From Glycomyces paridis (lineage in GTDB: Bacteria; Actinomycetota; Actinomycetes; Mycobacteriales; Micromonosporaceae), in the NCBI RefSeq assembly GCF_004912155.1, contig NZ_STGX01000001.1, forward strand, positions 379,121 to 443,120: a stretch of 64,000 bases of DNA, written 5' to 3'. This document shows, piece after piece, positions 17,210 through 27,224 of this stretch. Position numbers and translations under genes: made by a program. How positions within the stretch are numbered: the first letter of the stretch is position 1; the number at the start of each line of letters is the position of its first letter. The notes under the pieces were generated by a model, which saw only the letters and a program-made list of their open reading frames with translations, did not search any database and was not told the DNA's origin.

Positions 17210-18019
17210 TCAGCCCCTGAGGTACAGGGCCGCCACGATCACCGCGATCACCAGGACCACGCCGGCCGCCGCGACCGCCCACGGCCAGCGCCGCGGCTGC
17301 CGGTGCTCGGCCACGTCCCCCACGACCACCGTCACATTGTCGGGCCCGCCGCCCTCCAGGGCGAGGCGCACGAGCTCCTCGGCCGCGCCCTGCGGATCGG
17401 CGAAGTCGCGTAGCACGTGCTCGATGACCGTGTCGTCCACGACGTCGCTCAGCCCGTCCGAGCACAGCATGTACCGGTCGCCCAGCAGCGCCGGGCGCGT
17501 CTCGAAGTGCGCCGGGGCCGGATTGGCCTGGAGCACCCGCGTCACCACGGACCGGTAGGGGTGGTCCTGGGCCTCGGCGGGCGTGATCGCACCCTCGTCC
17601 ACGAGGTGCTGCACGTACGAGTCGTCGACCGTGACCTGCACGAAGTCCTCGCCGCGCACCTGGTAGGCGCGCGAGTCGCCGATGTGGACGATGTCGACCG
17701 CGTCGTCGCCGAGCCACAGGCCCGTCAGCGTCGTCGCCATGCCCTCCGACTCGGGGTTCTCGGCCACCGCCGCGCGGATGCGGTCGCGGGCGGCCTCGAC
17801 CACCTCGCCCAGCTCCGCCTGGGCCTCGACCGGCGAGCGCCGGGCCAGGCGCGTCACCTCGGCGATGGTCACCCCGCTGGCGACCTCGCCCGCCGCCGCG
17901 CCGCCCACGCCGTCGGCGACCGCCAGCAGCCGCCGCGACGCGAGATGGGAGTCCTCGTTGAGGTCGCGGACTTTGCCCACGTCGGTGGCGGCGCCGTAGC
18001 GCCAGCGCAATTCGGTCAC
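17210..18019 (-). CDS. PP2C-family Ser/Thr protein phosphatase with C-terminal membrane anchor
   Basis: The 269-residue protein shows the metal-dependent PPM/PP2C motifs in order: DVGKVRDLNEDS, VADGVGG, HIGDSRAY, a CSDGLSD segment and GGPDNVTVVVGD, which together bind the metals that activate water. A basic stretch and one hydrophobic helix (WAVAAAGVVLVIAVIVAALY) end the protein. It is therefore membrane-bound with the catalytic domain inside. The start is GTG. The divergent neighbour is a Ser/Thr kinase, so the two may act on the same targets. Confidence 0.9.
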   Translation of the reverse strand: MTELRWRYGAATDVGKVRDLNEDSHLASRRLLAVADGVGGAAAGEVASGVTIAEVTRLARRSPVEAQAELGEVVEAARDRIRAAVAENPESEGMATTLTGLWLGDDAVDIVHIGDSRAYQVRGEDFVQVTVDDSYVQHLVDEGAITPAEAQDHPYRSVVTRVLQANPAPAHFETRPALLGDRYMLCSDGLSDVVDDTVIEHVLRDFADPQGAAEELVRLALEGGGPDNVTVVVGDVAEHRQPRRWPWAVAAAGVVLVIAVIVAALYLRG

Positions 18020-18281
18020 GGGCGATCACCACTGATTCGGCACCGGGATTCGGCTGTCTGTGCAAAGCTTGGCCGTTCGAGGGACATGGGCGCAAGTGTA
18101 GTGGCCCCGCACTCACAGCACGCGACCGTCGAAGCGCCCCCGCGCCCGCCGGGGCCCCCGCGGCTGTATCCCTGGATCGTGCCACCCTGCCATCCCGCCG
18201 CTGAGCTGCGATGACGCCCCCTTTACAGTGGAATCAGCCAGTCTTCGCGACCACCCGCCCTCATCGATCTCGGGAGCAGCC

Positions 18282-19610
18282 ATGCAGACCGTCCTGGCCG
18301 ACCGGTACGTCCTGGAGCACGAGATCGCCCGCGGCGCGGTCGGCGTCGTCTGGCGCGGGCTCGACCGGGTCACCGGCGAGACGGTCGCCGTCAAGGTCCT
18401 GCGCCCCGAACTGCGCGGCGAGGCCGAGATCTTCGAGAGCTTCCGCGCCGAGGCCGGCATCCTGCGCACCATCGACCACCCCGGCGTCGTCGGCGTCAAG
18501 GACTTCATCGTCACCGACACCGTCTGCGCCGTCGTCCTCGAATTCATCGAAGGCCTCGACCTGCGCGAGCACCTGCGCCTCCACGGGCCCCTCCCCGCCG
18601 CCGAGGCCGCCCTGCGCTGCGCGAACGCCGCCGAGACCCTCGACGCGATCCACCGCGCCGGCTACCGCCACTCCGACGTCAAGCCCGGCAACCTCATGCT
18701 CGCCGGCCCCGAAGGCCTCAAGTTCGTCGACTTCGGCATCGCCCGCGCCGCCGCCTCCCGCACCGCCCCCTCCCACGGCACCCCCGAGTACATCGCCCCC
18801 GAGGTCGCCTCCGGCGACTCCGCCAGCACCGGCGTCGACAACTACGCCCTCGGACTCGTCCTCTACGAGGCCCTCACCGCCCACAGCGCCTACCGCGGCG
18901 GCTCCATCACCGACGTCGTCGAACGCCACCTCACGCGCATCCCCGTCAAGCCCGCCGCCGTCGACGCCGAGCTGTGGCGCGTCGTCGAGATGCTCCTCGC
19001 CCTCGACCCGGCCGCCCGCGGCGACCTCAACGCCGTCGCCGCCGAACTGCGCCGTCTCGCCCCCGGCCTCTCCCGCCAGGCGACCGCCCCCATCGAACCC
19101 GAACTGCGCGAACGGGACGCGACGGCGACCTTCACCTACGAACCGGTGACCCCCCACGCTCCCGAGATCGACCGCGACGCCCTCGGCGCGCTCATGACCG
19201 CAGAAGCCGCCGAAGAGCGCCCGGCCCGCCCCCGCCGCGGCCTCCTCGTCCTCGGCATCGCCTGCGCCCTCGTCCTCGCCGCCGCCGTCGTCTCGGTCGC
19301 CGTGGTCTTCTCCGGCACGGACACCCCGAACGGGGACGATATGGCCGACCCCTCCGAAGACGCCGCCACCAGCGCCCCCGCCGAGGACGAGACCACCGGC
19401 GAGCCAACGGAACCGGCCACCGAGGACAGCCCCACGCCCGAAGCGCCCTCCGCCACACCCCAAGGGCCCGAGACGGATAGCGACACTCCCGGCCCCGATT
19501 CAGATGATATGTCCGAATCATCGGACGACGGCGGAAACTCCACTGAGGGCACTTCCGACGACGACTCCCCCGGATCCGATCTCATCGGATCACCTATGCC
19601 CGGCAACTGA
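18282..19610 (+). CDS. Ser/Thr protein kinase, single-pass membrane protein
   Basis: The 442-residue protein has a complete Hanks-type kinase domain (about 8-270). It contains a glycine loop (IARGAVGVVWRG), VAVK with Lys38, catalytic loop HSDVKPGN with Asp132 and Asn137, DFG at 150-152 and an APE motif (YIAPEVAS). The catalytic loop reads HSD rather than HRD, so this is a non-RD kinase, less dependent on activation-loop phosphorylation. A hydrophobic helix (LLVLGIACALVLAAAVVSVA) and an acidic, Ser/Pro/Thr-rich extracellular tail with no recognisable sensor domain follow. I chose the ATG at 18282 over an in-frame upstream ATG because the kinase fold starts right after it. Confidence 0.9.
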   Translation: MQTVLADRYVLEHEIARGAVGVVWRGLDRVTGETVAVKVLRPELRGEAEIFESFRAEAGILRTIDHPGVVGVKDFIVTDTVCAVVLEFIEGLDLREHLRLHGPLPAAEAALRCANAAETLDAIHRAGYRHSDVKPGNLMLAGPEGLKFVDFGIARAAASRTAPSHGTPEYIAPEVASGDSASTGVDNYALGLVLYEALTAHSAYRGGSITDVVERHLTRIPVKPAAVDAELWRVVEMLLALDPAARGDLNAVAAELRRLAPGLSRQATAPIEPELRERDATATFTYEPVTPHAPEIDRDALGALMTAEAAEERPARPRRGLLVLGIACALVLAAAVVSVAVVFSGTDTPNGDDMADPSEDAATSAPAEDETTGEPTEPATEDSPTPEAPSATPQGPETDSDTPGPDSDDMSESSDDGGNSTEGTSDDDSPGSDLIGSPMPGN

Positions 19611-19825
19611 AAGCGATCACGACAGTCGATAATGATCCGTGACCGTCGGACAACGCTGCGTCTTCGCATCCGAAGGGGCGATCGGGATCACATGATTGGG
19701 ATTCTCTGAACAGGCGTTGCAATTCCGCCGAGGGCTGCGACCGATCTGCATGGCTCACAGTGCTTTCCACGGTCGCAACCCCTGAAGCATCGGCTCCGGT
19801 CTATCGACACATTGGAGCTGTCCAC

Positions 19826-19854
19826 TTGTCAGGGAGGCATCCACATGGCATCCT
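19826..19854 (+). promoter_or_regulatory. Promoter of the padR gene
   Basis: TTGTCA (19826-19831) and CATCCT (19849-19854) are 17 nt apart, and the -10 ends 7 nt before the ATG at 19862, fitting a leaderless message. A repeated TCCAC lies on both sides of the -35 (19821 and 19840), possibly a regulator site. Confidence 0.4.
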
Positions 19855-19861
19855 GTCGGGC

Positions 19862-20365
19862 ATGGCAGGAAAAGAACTCAACGCAACCTCAGCAGCATTG
19901 CTGGGCTTGCTGCACGAAGGACCGATGACCGGCGGACAACTCATGGCGGAGGCGACCCGTCGCCTCGGTCCGTACTGGACCATGACGCGATCGCAGGTCT
20001 ACCGCGAACTCCCGGCGCTGGCAGAGGGCGGCCTCGTCCGCGTCGGGAAGCCGGGGCCCCGCGCCTCGGTGCCCTACACGATCAGCGCCAACGGCAAGCG
20101 GGCGTTCACCCGCTGGCTCAACGAGCCGGCCCGGATCGGCCAGCTGCGCGACCCCGTCGCGCTGCGCACGGCCTTCCTTGACTACCTCTCCAAGGACACC
20201 GCCGAGGAGATGTTCGCCGACGCGACGGAGCAGCACCAGGAGGCCTTGGCAGAGGCCCGCGCCGCCGCGAAGGACTACGCGGACGAGGACCCGAACGCCG
20301 CGATCGCGATGGAGTTCGCGATCGGCTACCACCGTTCGGCGCTCAGCTGGCTGAAGAAGCGGTAA
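19862..20365 (+). CDS. PadR-family transcriptional regulator
   Basis: The 167-residue protein begins with the PadR winged helix (LNATSAALLGLLHEGPMTGGQLM, then YWTMTRSQVYRELPALAEGGLV). A C-terminal helical dimerisation domain ends with YHRSALSWLKKR. PadR proteins are repressors that respond to small molecules. The start at 19862 fits the promoter spacing; a longer in-frame reading from 19760 would add 34 non-conserved residues. No target gene is adjacent, so it may regulate itself or act in trans. Confidence 0.88.
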   Translation: MAGKELNATSAALLGLLHEGPMTGGQLMAEATRRLGPYWTMTRSQVYRELPALAEGGLVRVGKPGPRASVPYTISANGKRAFTRWLNEPARIGQLRDPVALRTAFLDYLSKDTAEEMFADATEQHQEALAEARAAAKDYADEDPNAAIAMEFAIGYHRSALSWLKKR

Positions 20366-20372
20366 CCGAAAT

Positions 20373-20447
20373 GCCCGGGCGCTGACCCGGGCGACGACCA
20401 TCAAGCACGGAACGGGACGCTGGGCCTTCACGGCCCCGCGTCCCGTT
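20373..20447 (+). terminator. Tandem terminator hairpins before prfB
   Basis: Two hairpins follow padR: GCCCGGG-6 nt-GCCCGGG complement (20373-20392), then AACGGGACGC paired with GCGTCCCGTT (20411-20447) with an inner GGGCC/GGCCC stem. The second reads into TTCG. They isolate padR from the prfB block. Confidence 0.6.
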
Positions 20448-20484
20448 TCGTATGAGCCCGAATACAGGCGTACCCTGATCTGTT

Positions 20485-21600
<1,116 letters not shown>

Positions 21601-21857
21601 GGCCCGCGCCCGCGCGGCAGGGGAGGACCCTCGGGCCGCCGTGCCGGTCCGTCCGAAGCGGACCGCTCCGTGGCCGCCCGGTGACCCTTCGCGGCGCCCG
21701 CATGGGCCGCCTGACCATGCCGACTTCCCCCGTTCGGCTGAAATCGTGCCGTAACCCTTTCGTGGTCGTGACATATGGGGCGGAAACTGCGGAATATGCC
21801 ACGCTTGTACTGGAGCCGCCCGACCGGCTCCGGTTCTCGGCGGATAGACTCCGGCTC

Positions 21858-22538
21858 GTGATTCAGCTTGAGGGTGTAACCAAGCACTACCCCCGGTCGA
21901 ACCGCCCGTCGGTGGAGGACGTCAACGTCTTCATCGACAAGGGAGAGTTCGTCTTCTTCATCGGCCCGACCGGTGCGGGGAAGTCCACGATGATCAAGCT
22001 CCTGCTGCGCGAGGAAGTCCCGGACAAGGGCAAGATCTCGGTCGGGGACATCGACGTGACGCGCCTGCGGCGCTGGAAGGTCCCGGCCTACCGGCGCAGC
22101 ATCGGCTGCGTGTTCCAGGACTTCCGGCTGCTGCCGAACCGGACCGCCGCCGAGAACGTCGCGTTCGCGCTGGAGGTCATCGGCAAGCCCCGCTCGGTCG
22201 CGCGCCGCGTCGTCCCCGAGGTCCTCGAACTGGTGGGCCTGGGCGGCAAGGAGCACCGGTACCCGCACGAGCTCTCTGGCGGCGAGCAGCAGCGCGTGGC
22301 CGTGGCCCGCGCGTTCGTCAACCGCCCGCTGCTCCTGCTGGCCGACGAGCCCACCGGCAACCTCGACCCCGACACCTCGATCGAGATCATGCGGCTCCTC
22401 GACCGCATCAGCAGGACGGGCACGACCATCCTCATGGTCACCCACGACTCCAACATCGTGAACCAGATGCGCCGTCGCGTCATCGAGATCGAGAACGGCC
22501 AGATCGTCCGCGACCAGGCTCGCGGCGTCTACGGCTAA
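21858..22538 (+). CDS. ftsE: Cell division ATP-binding protein FtsE
   Basis: The 226-residue ABC ATPase has Walker [10 protein letters not shown], the FtsE-specific [13 protein letters not shown], signature [14 protein letters not shown] and Walker [14 protein letters not shown]. With FtsX it forms an ABC-type complex that does not transport but activates peptidoglycan hydrolases at the septum. I chose GTG 21858 because the FtsE domain begins immediately ([11 protein letters not shown]) and TAGACT lies 7 nt upstream. An in-frame ATG at 21681 would add 59 unrelated residues. Confidence 0.95.
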   Translation: MIQLEGVTKHYPRSNRPSVEDVNVFIDKGEFVFFIGPTGAGKSTMIKLLLREEVPDKGKISVGDIDVTRLRRWKVPAYRRSIGCVFQDFRLLPNRTAAENVAFALEVIGKPRSVARRVVPEVLELVGLGGKEHRYPHELSGGEQQRVAVARAFVNRPLLLLADEPTGNLDPDTSIEIMRLLDRISRTGTTILMVTHDSNIVNQMRRRVIEIENGQIVRDQARGVYG

Positions 22539-22560
22539 GCGGAAGGCAGATTCAGAGCAC

Positions 22561-23436
22561 ATGCGCGCGAAGTACGTGATGTCCGAGGTCTTCCTCGGAC
22601 TGTGGCGCAACATCTCCATGACCGTCGCCATGATCATCACCATGGCCGTCTCGCTGACGATGCTCGGCGCGGGCCTGCTGCTGTACAACCAGGTCGACGT
22701 GATCGAGGACTACTACCAGACCAACCTCGAAGTGGTGGTCTACCTCCAGCGGGACATCTCCGAGGAGCGGACGGCGCAGCTCGAGTCCGAGCTCAAGGCG
22801 AGCCCGTACGTCGAGACCGTCCAGTACGAGTCCAAGGAGAAGGCCTACGAGCGCTTCCAGGAGACGTTCAAGGACACGCCCGACCTGGTGAAGTCGGTGG
22901 ACGCCGAGGTCCTGCCCTCGGCCTTCCGCATCAAGATGAAGAACATCGACGACGCCGACAAGCTCATCGCCGAGTTCCAGGACGCCGAGGGCGTCTACCA
23001 GGTCACCAACCAGCGCGAGATCCTCCAGCAGGTCTTCGACATCCTCGGCGGGGCGCAGCGCCTGACGCTCATCGTCGCGCTCGTCCAAGGCGTCGCGGCC
23101 CTCATGCTGGTGGCGAACACGATCCAGGTCGCCGCCTACTCGCGGCGCCGCGAGGTCGCCATCATGAAGCTCGTGGGCGCCCCGAACTGGTTCGTCCAGG
23201 CGCCGTTCGTGCTCGAGGCGGTCTTCGCCGGGGTCATCGGCGCGATCTTCGCCTTCGCGACGCTCATCGCGGCGAAGTTCCTCGTCATCGACGGCCAGTT
23301 CGAGAACCTGTTCAGTCTCATGCCGCCGATCAGCATGCAGTCGATCCTGATCCTGCTGCCGATCCTGGTGGGCGTCTCGGCGTTCATCAGCGCGGTCACC
23401 GCGTGGATCACCTTGCGGTTCAACATCAAGGTCTGA
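22561..23436 (+). CDS. ftsX: Cell division membrane protein FtsX
   Basis: The 291-residue protein has one N-terminal helix (about 20-45), an extracellular domain of about 120 residues with EERTAQLESELKASPYVE, and three C-terminal helices, the layout of FtsX. The C-terminal part has the FtsX/MacB pattern IQVAAYSRRREVAIMKLVGA. It starts 22 nt after ftsE and forms a complex with it. The extracellular loop should contact a wall hydrolase, probably the M23 protein encoded next. Confidence 0.95.
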   Translation: MRAKYVMSEVFLGLWRNISMTVAMIITMAVSLTMLGAGLLLYNQVDVIEDYYQTNLEVVVYLQRDISEERTAQLESELKASPYVETVQYESKEKAYERFQETFKDTPDLVKSVDAEVLPSAFRIKMKNIDDADKLIAEFQDAEGVYQVTNQREILQQVFDILGGAQRLTLIVALVQGVAALMLVANTIQVAAYSRRREVAIMKLVGAPNWFVQAPFVLEAVFAGVIGAIFAFATLIAAKFLVIDGQFENLFSLMPPISMQSILILLPILVGVSAFISAVTAWITLRFNIKV

Positions 23437-23536
23437 TCCCGCAGGGCCCGGAATCCGGACGGGCGGTGTCACCGTAAGGGGGGCACTGCCCGGAATTCCC
23501 CGAATGACCGTCGCAGATGGACTAGATTCGGGCCCT

Positions 23537-24793
23537 ATGAGGCGAATCGGATGGCTGCTCGCGGTCCTGCTCCTGGCAGGGTCCGCGAGCAGTCCCGCTT
23601 TCGGGGTCTCGCAGTCCGAGCTCGACGCCGTGGAGCGCGACAAGGCCGAGATGGCCGCCGAGCTGGAGGACGCCTCCGACGAGGTCCGCGCGGCCGGGCA
23701 GGTCCTGGCCGACACCGAGGCCCGCCTGCCCGTCGCCGAGCACGCCGTGGACGTCGCCGAGGGCAGGGTCGCCGCCGCCGAGACCGAGTCGGCCCGGGCG
23801 CAGCGCGAGGCCGATGCGGCCCGCGAGGCCCTGGACGCGGCTGAGGCCGAGTACGAGGCCGCCGCCGCGGCGGTCGAGGCCGTCCGCGAGTCGCGCGCCT
23901 CCATGTTCGCCGCCACCGCCCGCGGGGTCGAGCTGCTCACCGTCGACGCGATCCTCGCCTCGGGCGAGCCGCAGAAGGCCGTCGACGGCCTGTCGTACCT
24001 CGAGTTCATGATGGAGGGCAAGAACCGGGCCGTCGAGGAGGTCACCCTCTCGCGCCGCGAGGCCGCCAACGCCGAGAACGCCGCCACGGTCGCCGAGACC
24101 GAGGCCGCCGAGGCGGAGGCCGCCGCGGCCGACGCGCTCGCCGCGGCGCAGACCCGCTTCGACGAGGCCGAGGAGGCCCGCCTCGCCGTCGAGTCGCTCG
24201 TGTCCGACCGCACCGCGGCGCTGGCCGTCGCCGAGGACGCCCGCGACCAGGCGCAGTCGGAGTACGACGAGCTGGAGGCCGAGTCCGAGCGCCTCGCCGA
24301 CGCACTGCGCCAGGCCGAGGAGGACCGCAAGTCCCGGGAGGACTCCGGCGGCTCGTCCTCCGGCGGCGGCTCGTCCTCGGGCGGGTCCTCCGGTTCGGGC
24401 TTCGTCGTGCCGGTGGACGGCTGGAAGTCCTCCGACTACGGCTGGCGCCACCACCCGATCTACAACACCGCCCGATTCCACGGCGGCACCGACTTCGCGG
24501 CCGGCTCGGGGACGACGATCCACGCCGCCGACTCGGGCACCGTGGTGTACGCCGGCTGGAACGCCGGGTACGGGCAGCTCACCTGCATCAGCCACGGCGG
24601 CGGCCTGACCACCTGCTACGCGCACCAGTCGAGCATCTGGGTGTCCTACGGCGAGCACGTCTCGCGCGACGAGGGCATCGGCGCGGTCGGCACCACCGGC
24701 GACTCCACCGGCCCGCACCTGCACTTCGAGGTCCGCGTCAACGGCGAGCGCGTGGACCCGCTGGGCTACCTGCCCTCGTGCCTGTGCCGCTGA
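23537..24793 (+). CDS. Secreted coiled-coil M23 endopeptidase (EnvC-like)
   Basis: The 418-residue protein has a signal peptide (1 to about 25) and a long Ala/Glu-rich coiled coil (about 27-265). After a Gly/Ser linker (about 270-290) comes a C-terminal M23 metallopeptidase domain with DYGWRHHPIY near 300, zinc ligands in HGGTD near 314 and HLHFE near 394. The zinc ligands are present, so it may cut peptide cross-links itself. Coiled coil plus M23 directly after ftsX matches the EnvC/PcsB idea of an FtsEX-controlled hydrolase; mycobacteria use RipC (NlpC/P60) instead. The start lies 8 nt after TAGATT. Confidence 0.9.
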   Translation: MRRIGWLLAVLLLAGSASSPAFGVSQSELDAVERDKAEMAAELEDASDEVRAAGQVLADTEARLPVAEHAVDVAEGRVAAAETESARAQREADAAREALDAAEAEYEAAAAAVEAVRESRASMFAATARGVELLTVDAILASGEPQKAVDGLSYLEFMMEGKNRAVEEVTLSRREAANAENAATVAETEAAEAEAAAADALAAAQTRFDEAEEARLAVESLVSDRTAALAVAEDARDQAQSEYDELEAESERLADALRQAEEDRKSREDSGGSSSGGGSSSGGSSGSGFVVPVDGWKSSDYGWRHHPIYNTARFHGGTDFAAGSGTTIHAADSGTVVYAGWNAGYGQLTCISHGGGLTTCYAHQSSIWVSYGEHVSRDEGIGAVGTTGDSTGPHLHFEVRVNGERVDPLGYLPSCLCR

Positions 24794-24842
24794 CCACGGC
24801 CGGAGGCGGGAAATCGGCTTCCCCATACGTCTGTTCGATCGT

Positions 24843-24848
24843 TAAGCT
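24843..24848 (+). promoter_or_regulatory. Candidate -10 for leaderless smpB
   Basis: TAAGCT lies exactly 6 nt before the GTG start at 24855, with no ribosome site between. Confidence 0.4.
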
Positions 24849-24854
24849 TGCTGC

Positions 24855-25364
24855 GTGTCCAAGAAGCAGCAGGAGAAGGTCAAGCACTCGGGTCCCGAGC
24901 GCTCGGTGGTGACGAGCAACCGCAAGGCCCGCCACGACTACGAGATCCTGGACACCTACGAGGCCGGCATGGTCCTGTCCGGGACCGAGGTCAAGGCCCT
25001 GCGCCAGGGCAAGGGGAACATCGTCGACGCGTACGCCGAGATCCACAACGGCGAGGCCCGCGTCCACAACCTCCACATCCCCGAGTACGACTACGGGACG
25101 TGGACGAACCACCCGCCGCGGCGCATCCGCAAGCTCCTGCTCCACCGCGGCGAGATCGACAAGCTGTCGGTCAAGCTCGACGAGGCGGGCCTGACGCTGG
25201 TCCCGCTGTCGGTGTACTTCATCAACGGCTACGCGAAGATGGAGCTCGGGCTGGCCCGGGGCCGCAAGAACTACGACAAGCGCCAGGCCATCGCCAAGCG
25301 CGAGTCCGACCGCGAGATCGAGCGGGCCATGGGCCGGGCGGCCAAGCGCGGCGGCTCCCGCTAG
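24855..25364 (+). CDS. smpB: SsrA-binding protein SmpB
   Basis: The 169-residue protein binds tmRNA and mediates trans-translation on stalled ribosomes. Visible motifs are [43 protein letters not shown] and the basic tail [20 protein letters not shown] that enters the decoding centre. The tmRNA gene lies 88 nt downstream on the same strand, so both partners of the rescue system are adjacent. Confidence 0.96.
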   Translation: MSKKQQEKVKHSGPERSVVTSNRKARHDYEILDTYEAGMVLSGTEVKALRQGKGNIVDAYAEIHNGEARVHNLHIPEYDYGTWTNHPPRRIRKLLLHRGEIDKLSVKLDEAGLTLVPLSVYFINGYAKMELGLARGRKNYDKRQAIAKRESDREIERAMGRAAKRGGSR

Positions 25365-25452
25365 CGGGAATATCGCCTCGCCGCCGGTCGTTCCACCGGT
25401 GTACGATTTGCGAGCACAACTGAACAGGGTGAAGTACTCACTCAACAGACCA

Positions 25453-25827
25453 GGGGCTGATCGGTTTCGACTCCGTATGTTGAAGTGAGGGAAGCGGGTC
25501 GAGGAAGCCGACGCTGTCTCGTAAACCAATGTCGGAAACCAATAAGTGCCAACGCAAAACGCACTGACTTCGCTCTCGCTGCTTAAGCGACCGTGAAGTT
25601 GCCGCTCCAGGGGCGCATCCGCCCTGGGTTCGCGGCATCATTTAAGGATGCTGGGCCGACGTCTTGATCGCTGGGACGCCCGGCCGAGATCTTCGGCGAT
25701 TAGAGCCCGTCCCACCGACTCGTCCGCGTGATCGGCGGGGCTCGATAAAAGGCACAGCGGACTGCACCCGGAGAAGTCTCACAGAAGCAGCGGAGGACCA
25801 GGGTTCGATTCCCTGCAGCTCCACCAG
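25453..25827 (+). ncRNA. ssrA: Transfer-messenger RNA
   Basis: The 5' end GGGGCTGATCGGTTTCGACT and the 3' end GCAGCTCCACCA form the tRNA-like acceptor (GGGGCTG with CAGCTCC). The T arm contains GGTTCGATTCC and CCA is encoded. The tag frame runs from GCC 25548 to TAA 25584-25586 and encodes ANAKRTDFALAA, which follows the alanine carried by tmRNA. The conserved ALAA end marks tagged proteins for proteolysis. Length is 375 nt. A possible -10 TACGAT lies at 25402-25407. Short open frames across it are not genes. Confidence 0.96.
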
Positions 25828-25830
25828 CAC

Positions 25831-25856
25831 GGCGCCGGCCACATGGCCGGCGCCGC
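25831..25856 (+). terminator. Terminator after ssrA
   Basis: A perfect 11-bp stem (CGGCGCCGGCC and complement) with an ACAT loop, 3 nt after the tmRNA 3' end, reading into CTTCGC. Confidence 0.75.
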
Positions 25857-25901
25857 TTCGCGTCCGGGCGGCGTTCCCGCGTCACCCGTTCGGTATGTCC
25901 G

Positions 25902-25907
25902 TAAGAT
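25902..25907 (+). promoter_or_regulatory. Candidate -10 for a leaderless transcript
   Basis: TAAGAT lies 6 nt before the ATG at 25914; no ribosome site is present. Confidence 0.4.
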
Positions 25908-25913
25908 CACGTT

Positions 25914-26363
25914 ATGCACACTCTGCTATCGATCCTGCACGTGCTGTTGGCGGTGATCACCGTCGGGCCCGCCATGCTGCTGCCCTGGCTCGGCGAGCGG
26001 GCGCTGCGCGAGCGCGACGGCGAGCGGGTGCACCAGGCCGGGCGCCGCTGCATGGCCTTCAACGCCCTCACGCTGGTCGCGGCCCTGTTCGGGGCGCTGA
26101 CGACGGTCACGAGCGACCGGTACTCCTTCGCCGACGCCTGGCTCATCGTCGCCTCGACCCTCTACGTGATCGCGGTCGTCAACGGCACCGCCGTCATCCC
26201 GGGCGTGCTCGCGCGCATCGGCAAGGAGCTCCAGGACTCCCACGGGGTCATGGGCGGCGAACTGCTCGAACAGCACCGCGGCAGGCTCCTGGCCCTCGCC
26301 GGGCTCAACCTCGTCTTCTACACCGCCGTCGTGATCCTCATGGCCTGGCGGCCGGGCGCCTGA
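25914..26363 (+). CDS. DUF2269-like four-helix membrane protein
   Basis: The 149-residue protein has four hydrophobic segments: LLSILHVLLAVITVGPAMLL, FNALTLVAALFGALTTV, WLIVASTLYVIAVVNGTAVI and ALAGLNLVFYTAVVILMA. The conserved-looking His in ILHVLLAV near the start recalls DUF2269/CopD-like membrane proteins. It has no operon partner, and the neighbouring yqgE gene converges on it 12 nt away. Function unknown. Confidence 0.65.
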   Translation: MHTLLSILHVLLAVITVGPAMLLPWLGERALRERDGERVHQAGRRCMAFNALTLVAALFGALTTVTSDRYSFADAWLIVASTLYVIAVVNGTAVIPGVLARIGKELQDSHGVMGGELLEQHRGRLLALAGLNLVFYTAVVILMAWRPGA

Positions 26364-26375
26364 GGGCGCCGCGGC

Positions 26376-26960
26376 TCAGTTCATGACCGGGTCGGCCGGG
26401 TAGTGCGCGACGGCCGAGAGCATCCCGCCCTGGCGCCGCCACACCATGCCCCACAGCTCCTCGGGGTTGGCCGAGAACGGGTCGGCGGGCAGTGCGTCGA
26501 AGACCATCCAGGCGCCCGCCTCGATCTCGTCCTCCAGCTGCCCCGGCGCCCAGCCGGCGTACCCGGTGAAGACCCGCATCCCTTCGAGCAGGGGCGCGAC
26601 CTCGTCGGGGTCGCGGGCGAGGTCGAGGGTGCCCAGGCGCCCGAGGACCGGCCGGAACGCGTCGGAGAAGGGCGCGTCGGCCTTCCGCCAGCCGAGGCCG
26701 ATCGCGGCGTCGGGCTGGACCGGCCCGCCCTCGAAGAGCACGGCCGGATCGCCCGCGAGCTCGGCCCACTGGTCGAGGTAGTGGACGACCTTGCGCTCGG
26801 TGGCGCGGTTGAGGACCACGCCGAGCACCCCGTCCGACTCGTGGCCGACGCCGATGACGACCGTGCGGTCGAAGTTGGGGTCCTGCAGCGTGGGAGTGGC
26901 GACGAGGAGACTGCCGACGAACGACTTGGTTCGCGCCGGCGACGTTTCGCGACTGACCAT
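26376..26960 (-). CDS. YqgE/AlgH family protein (UPF0301)
   Basis: This 194-residue protein has the family opening FVGSLLVATPTLQDPNFDRTV, then GVLGVVLNRATERK, the middle motif LFEGGPVQPDAAIGLGW and YAGWAPGQLEDEI. The family is widespread and of unclear molecular role; it was named for effects on alginate regulation in Pseudomonas. The ATG at 26960 has GGAGGTGG a few bases upstream, which decides the start against a longer in-frame reading. Confidence 0.92.
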   Translation of the reverse strand: MVSRETSPARTKSFVGSLLVATPTLQDPNFDRTVVIGVGHESDGVLGVVLNRATERKVVHYLDQWAELAGDPAVLFEGGPVQPDAAIGLGWRKADAPFSDAFRPVLGRLGTLDLARDPDEVAPLLEGMRVFTGYAGWAPGQLEDEIEAGAWMVFDALPADPFSANPEELWGMVWRRQGGMLSAVAHYPADPVMN

Positions 26961-27224
26961 GGCTCCACCTCCGTTCTGCGCCCGCCTCCGCTGGTGAACC
27001 GGACCCGGGTGCGGCCCGGCTCTCCCCGGCACGGTAACCCGCGGGAGCGCGCTTGCAGCAAGGTTCCCGCACTTTCCAGGGAAATACACCGTGGTGTCGG
27101 GAGCCCGACAGTTGTTTCCTCACGGAGGGTGCGCGAGAGCGGACGATCCGGCGCCGCCGATGTCGTCTCAAGTGGAGGGAGTTGCCTCGGTGTGTGTTGT
27201 GGCCCTTGGGGTCGGGTCGTGCGG
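26961..27224. other. Spacer between mca and yqgE
   Basis: This 264-nt spacer contains no supported gene. A hairpin TGTCGGG-2 nt-CCCGACA (27096-27111) may end the mca transcript. The rest should hold the yqgE promoter, which I cannot place with confidence. Confidence 0.3.

Noticed and set aside
25438-25885. Short frames across 25438-25885 on both strands
   Set aside because: They lie inside tmRNA, whose structure and tag sequence explain the region.
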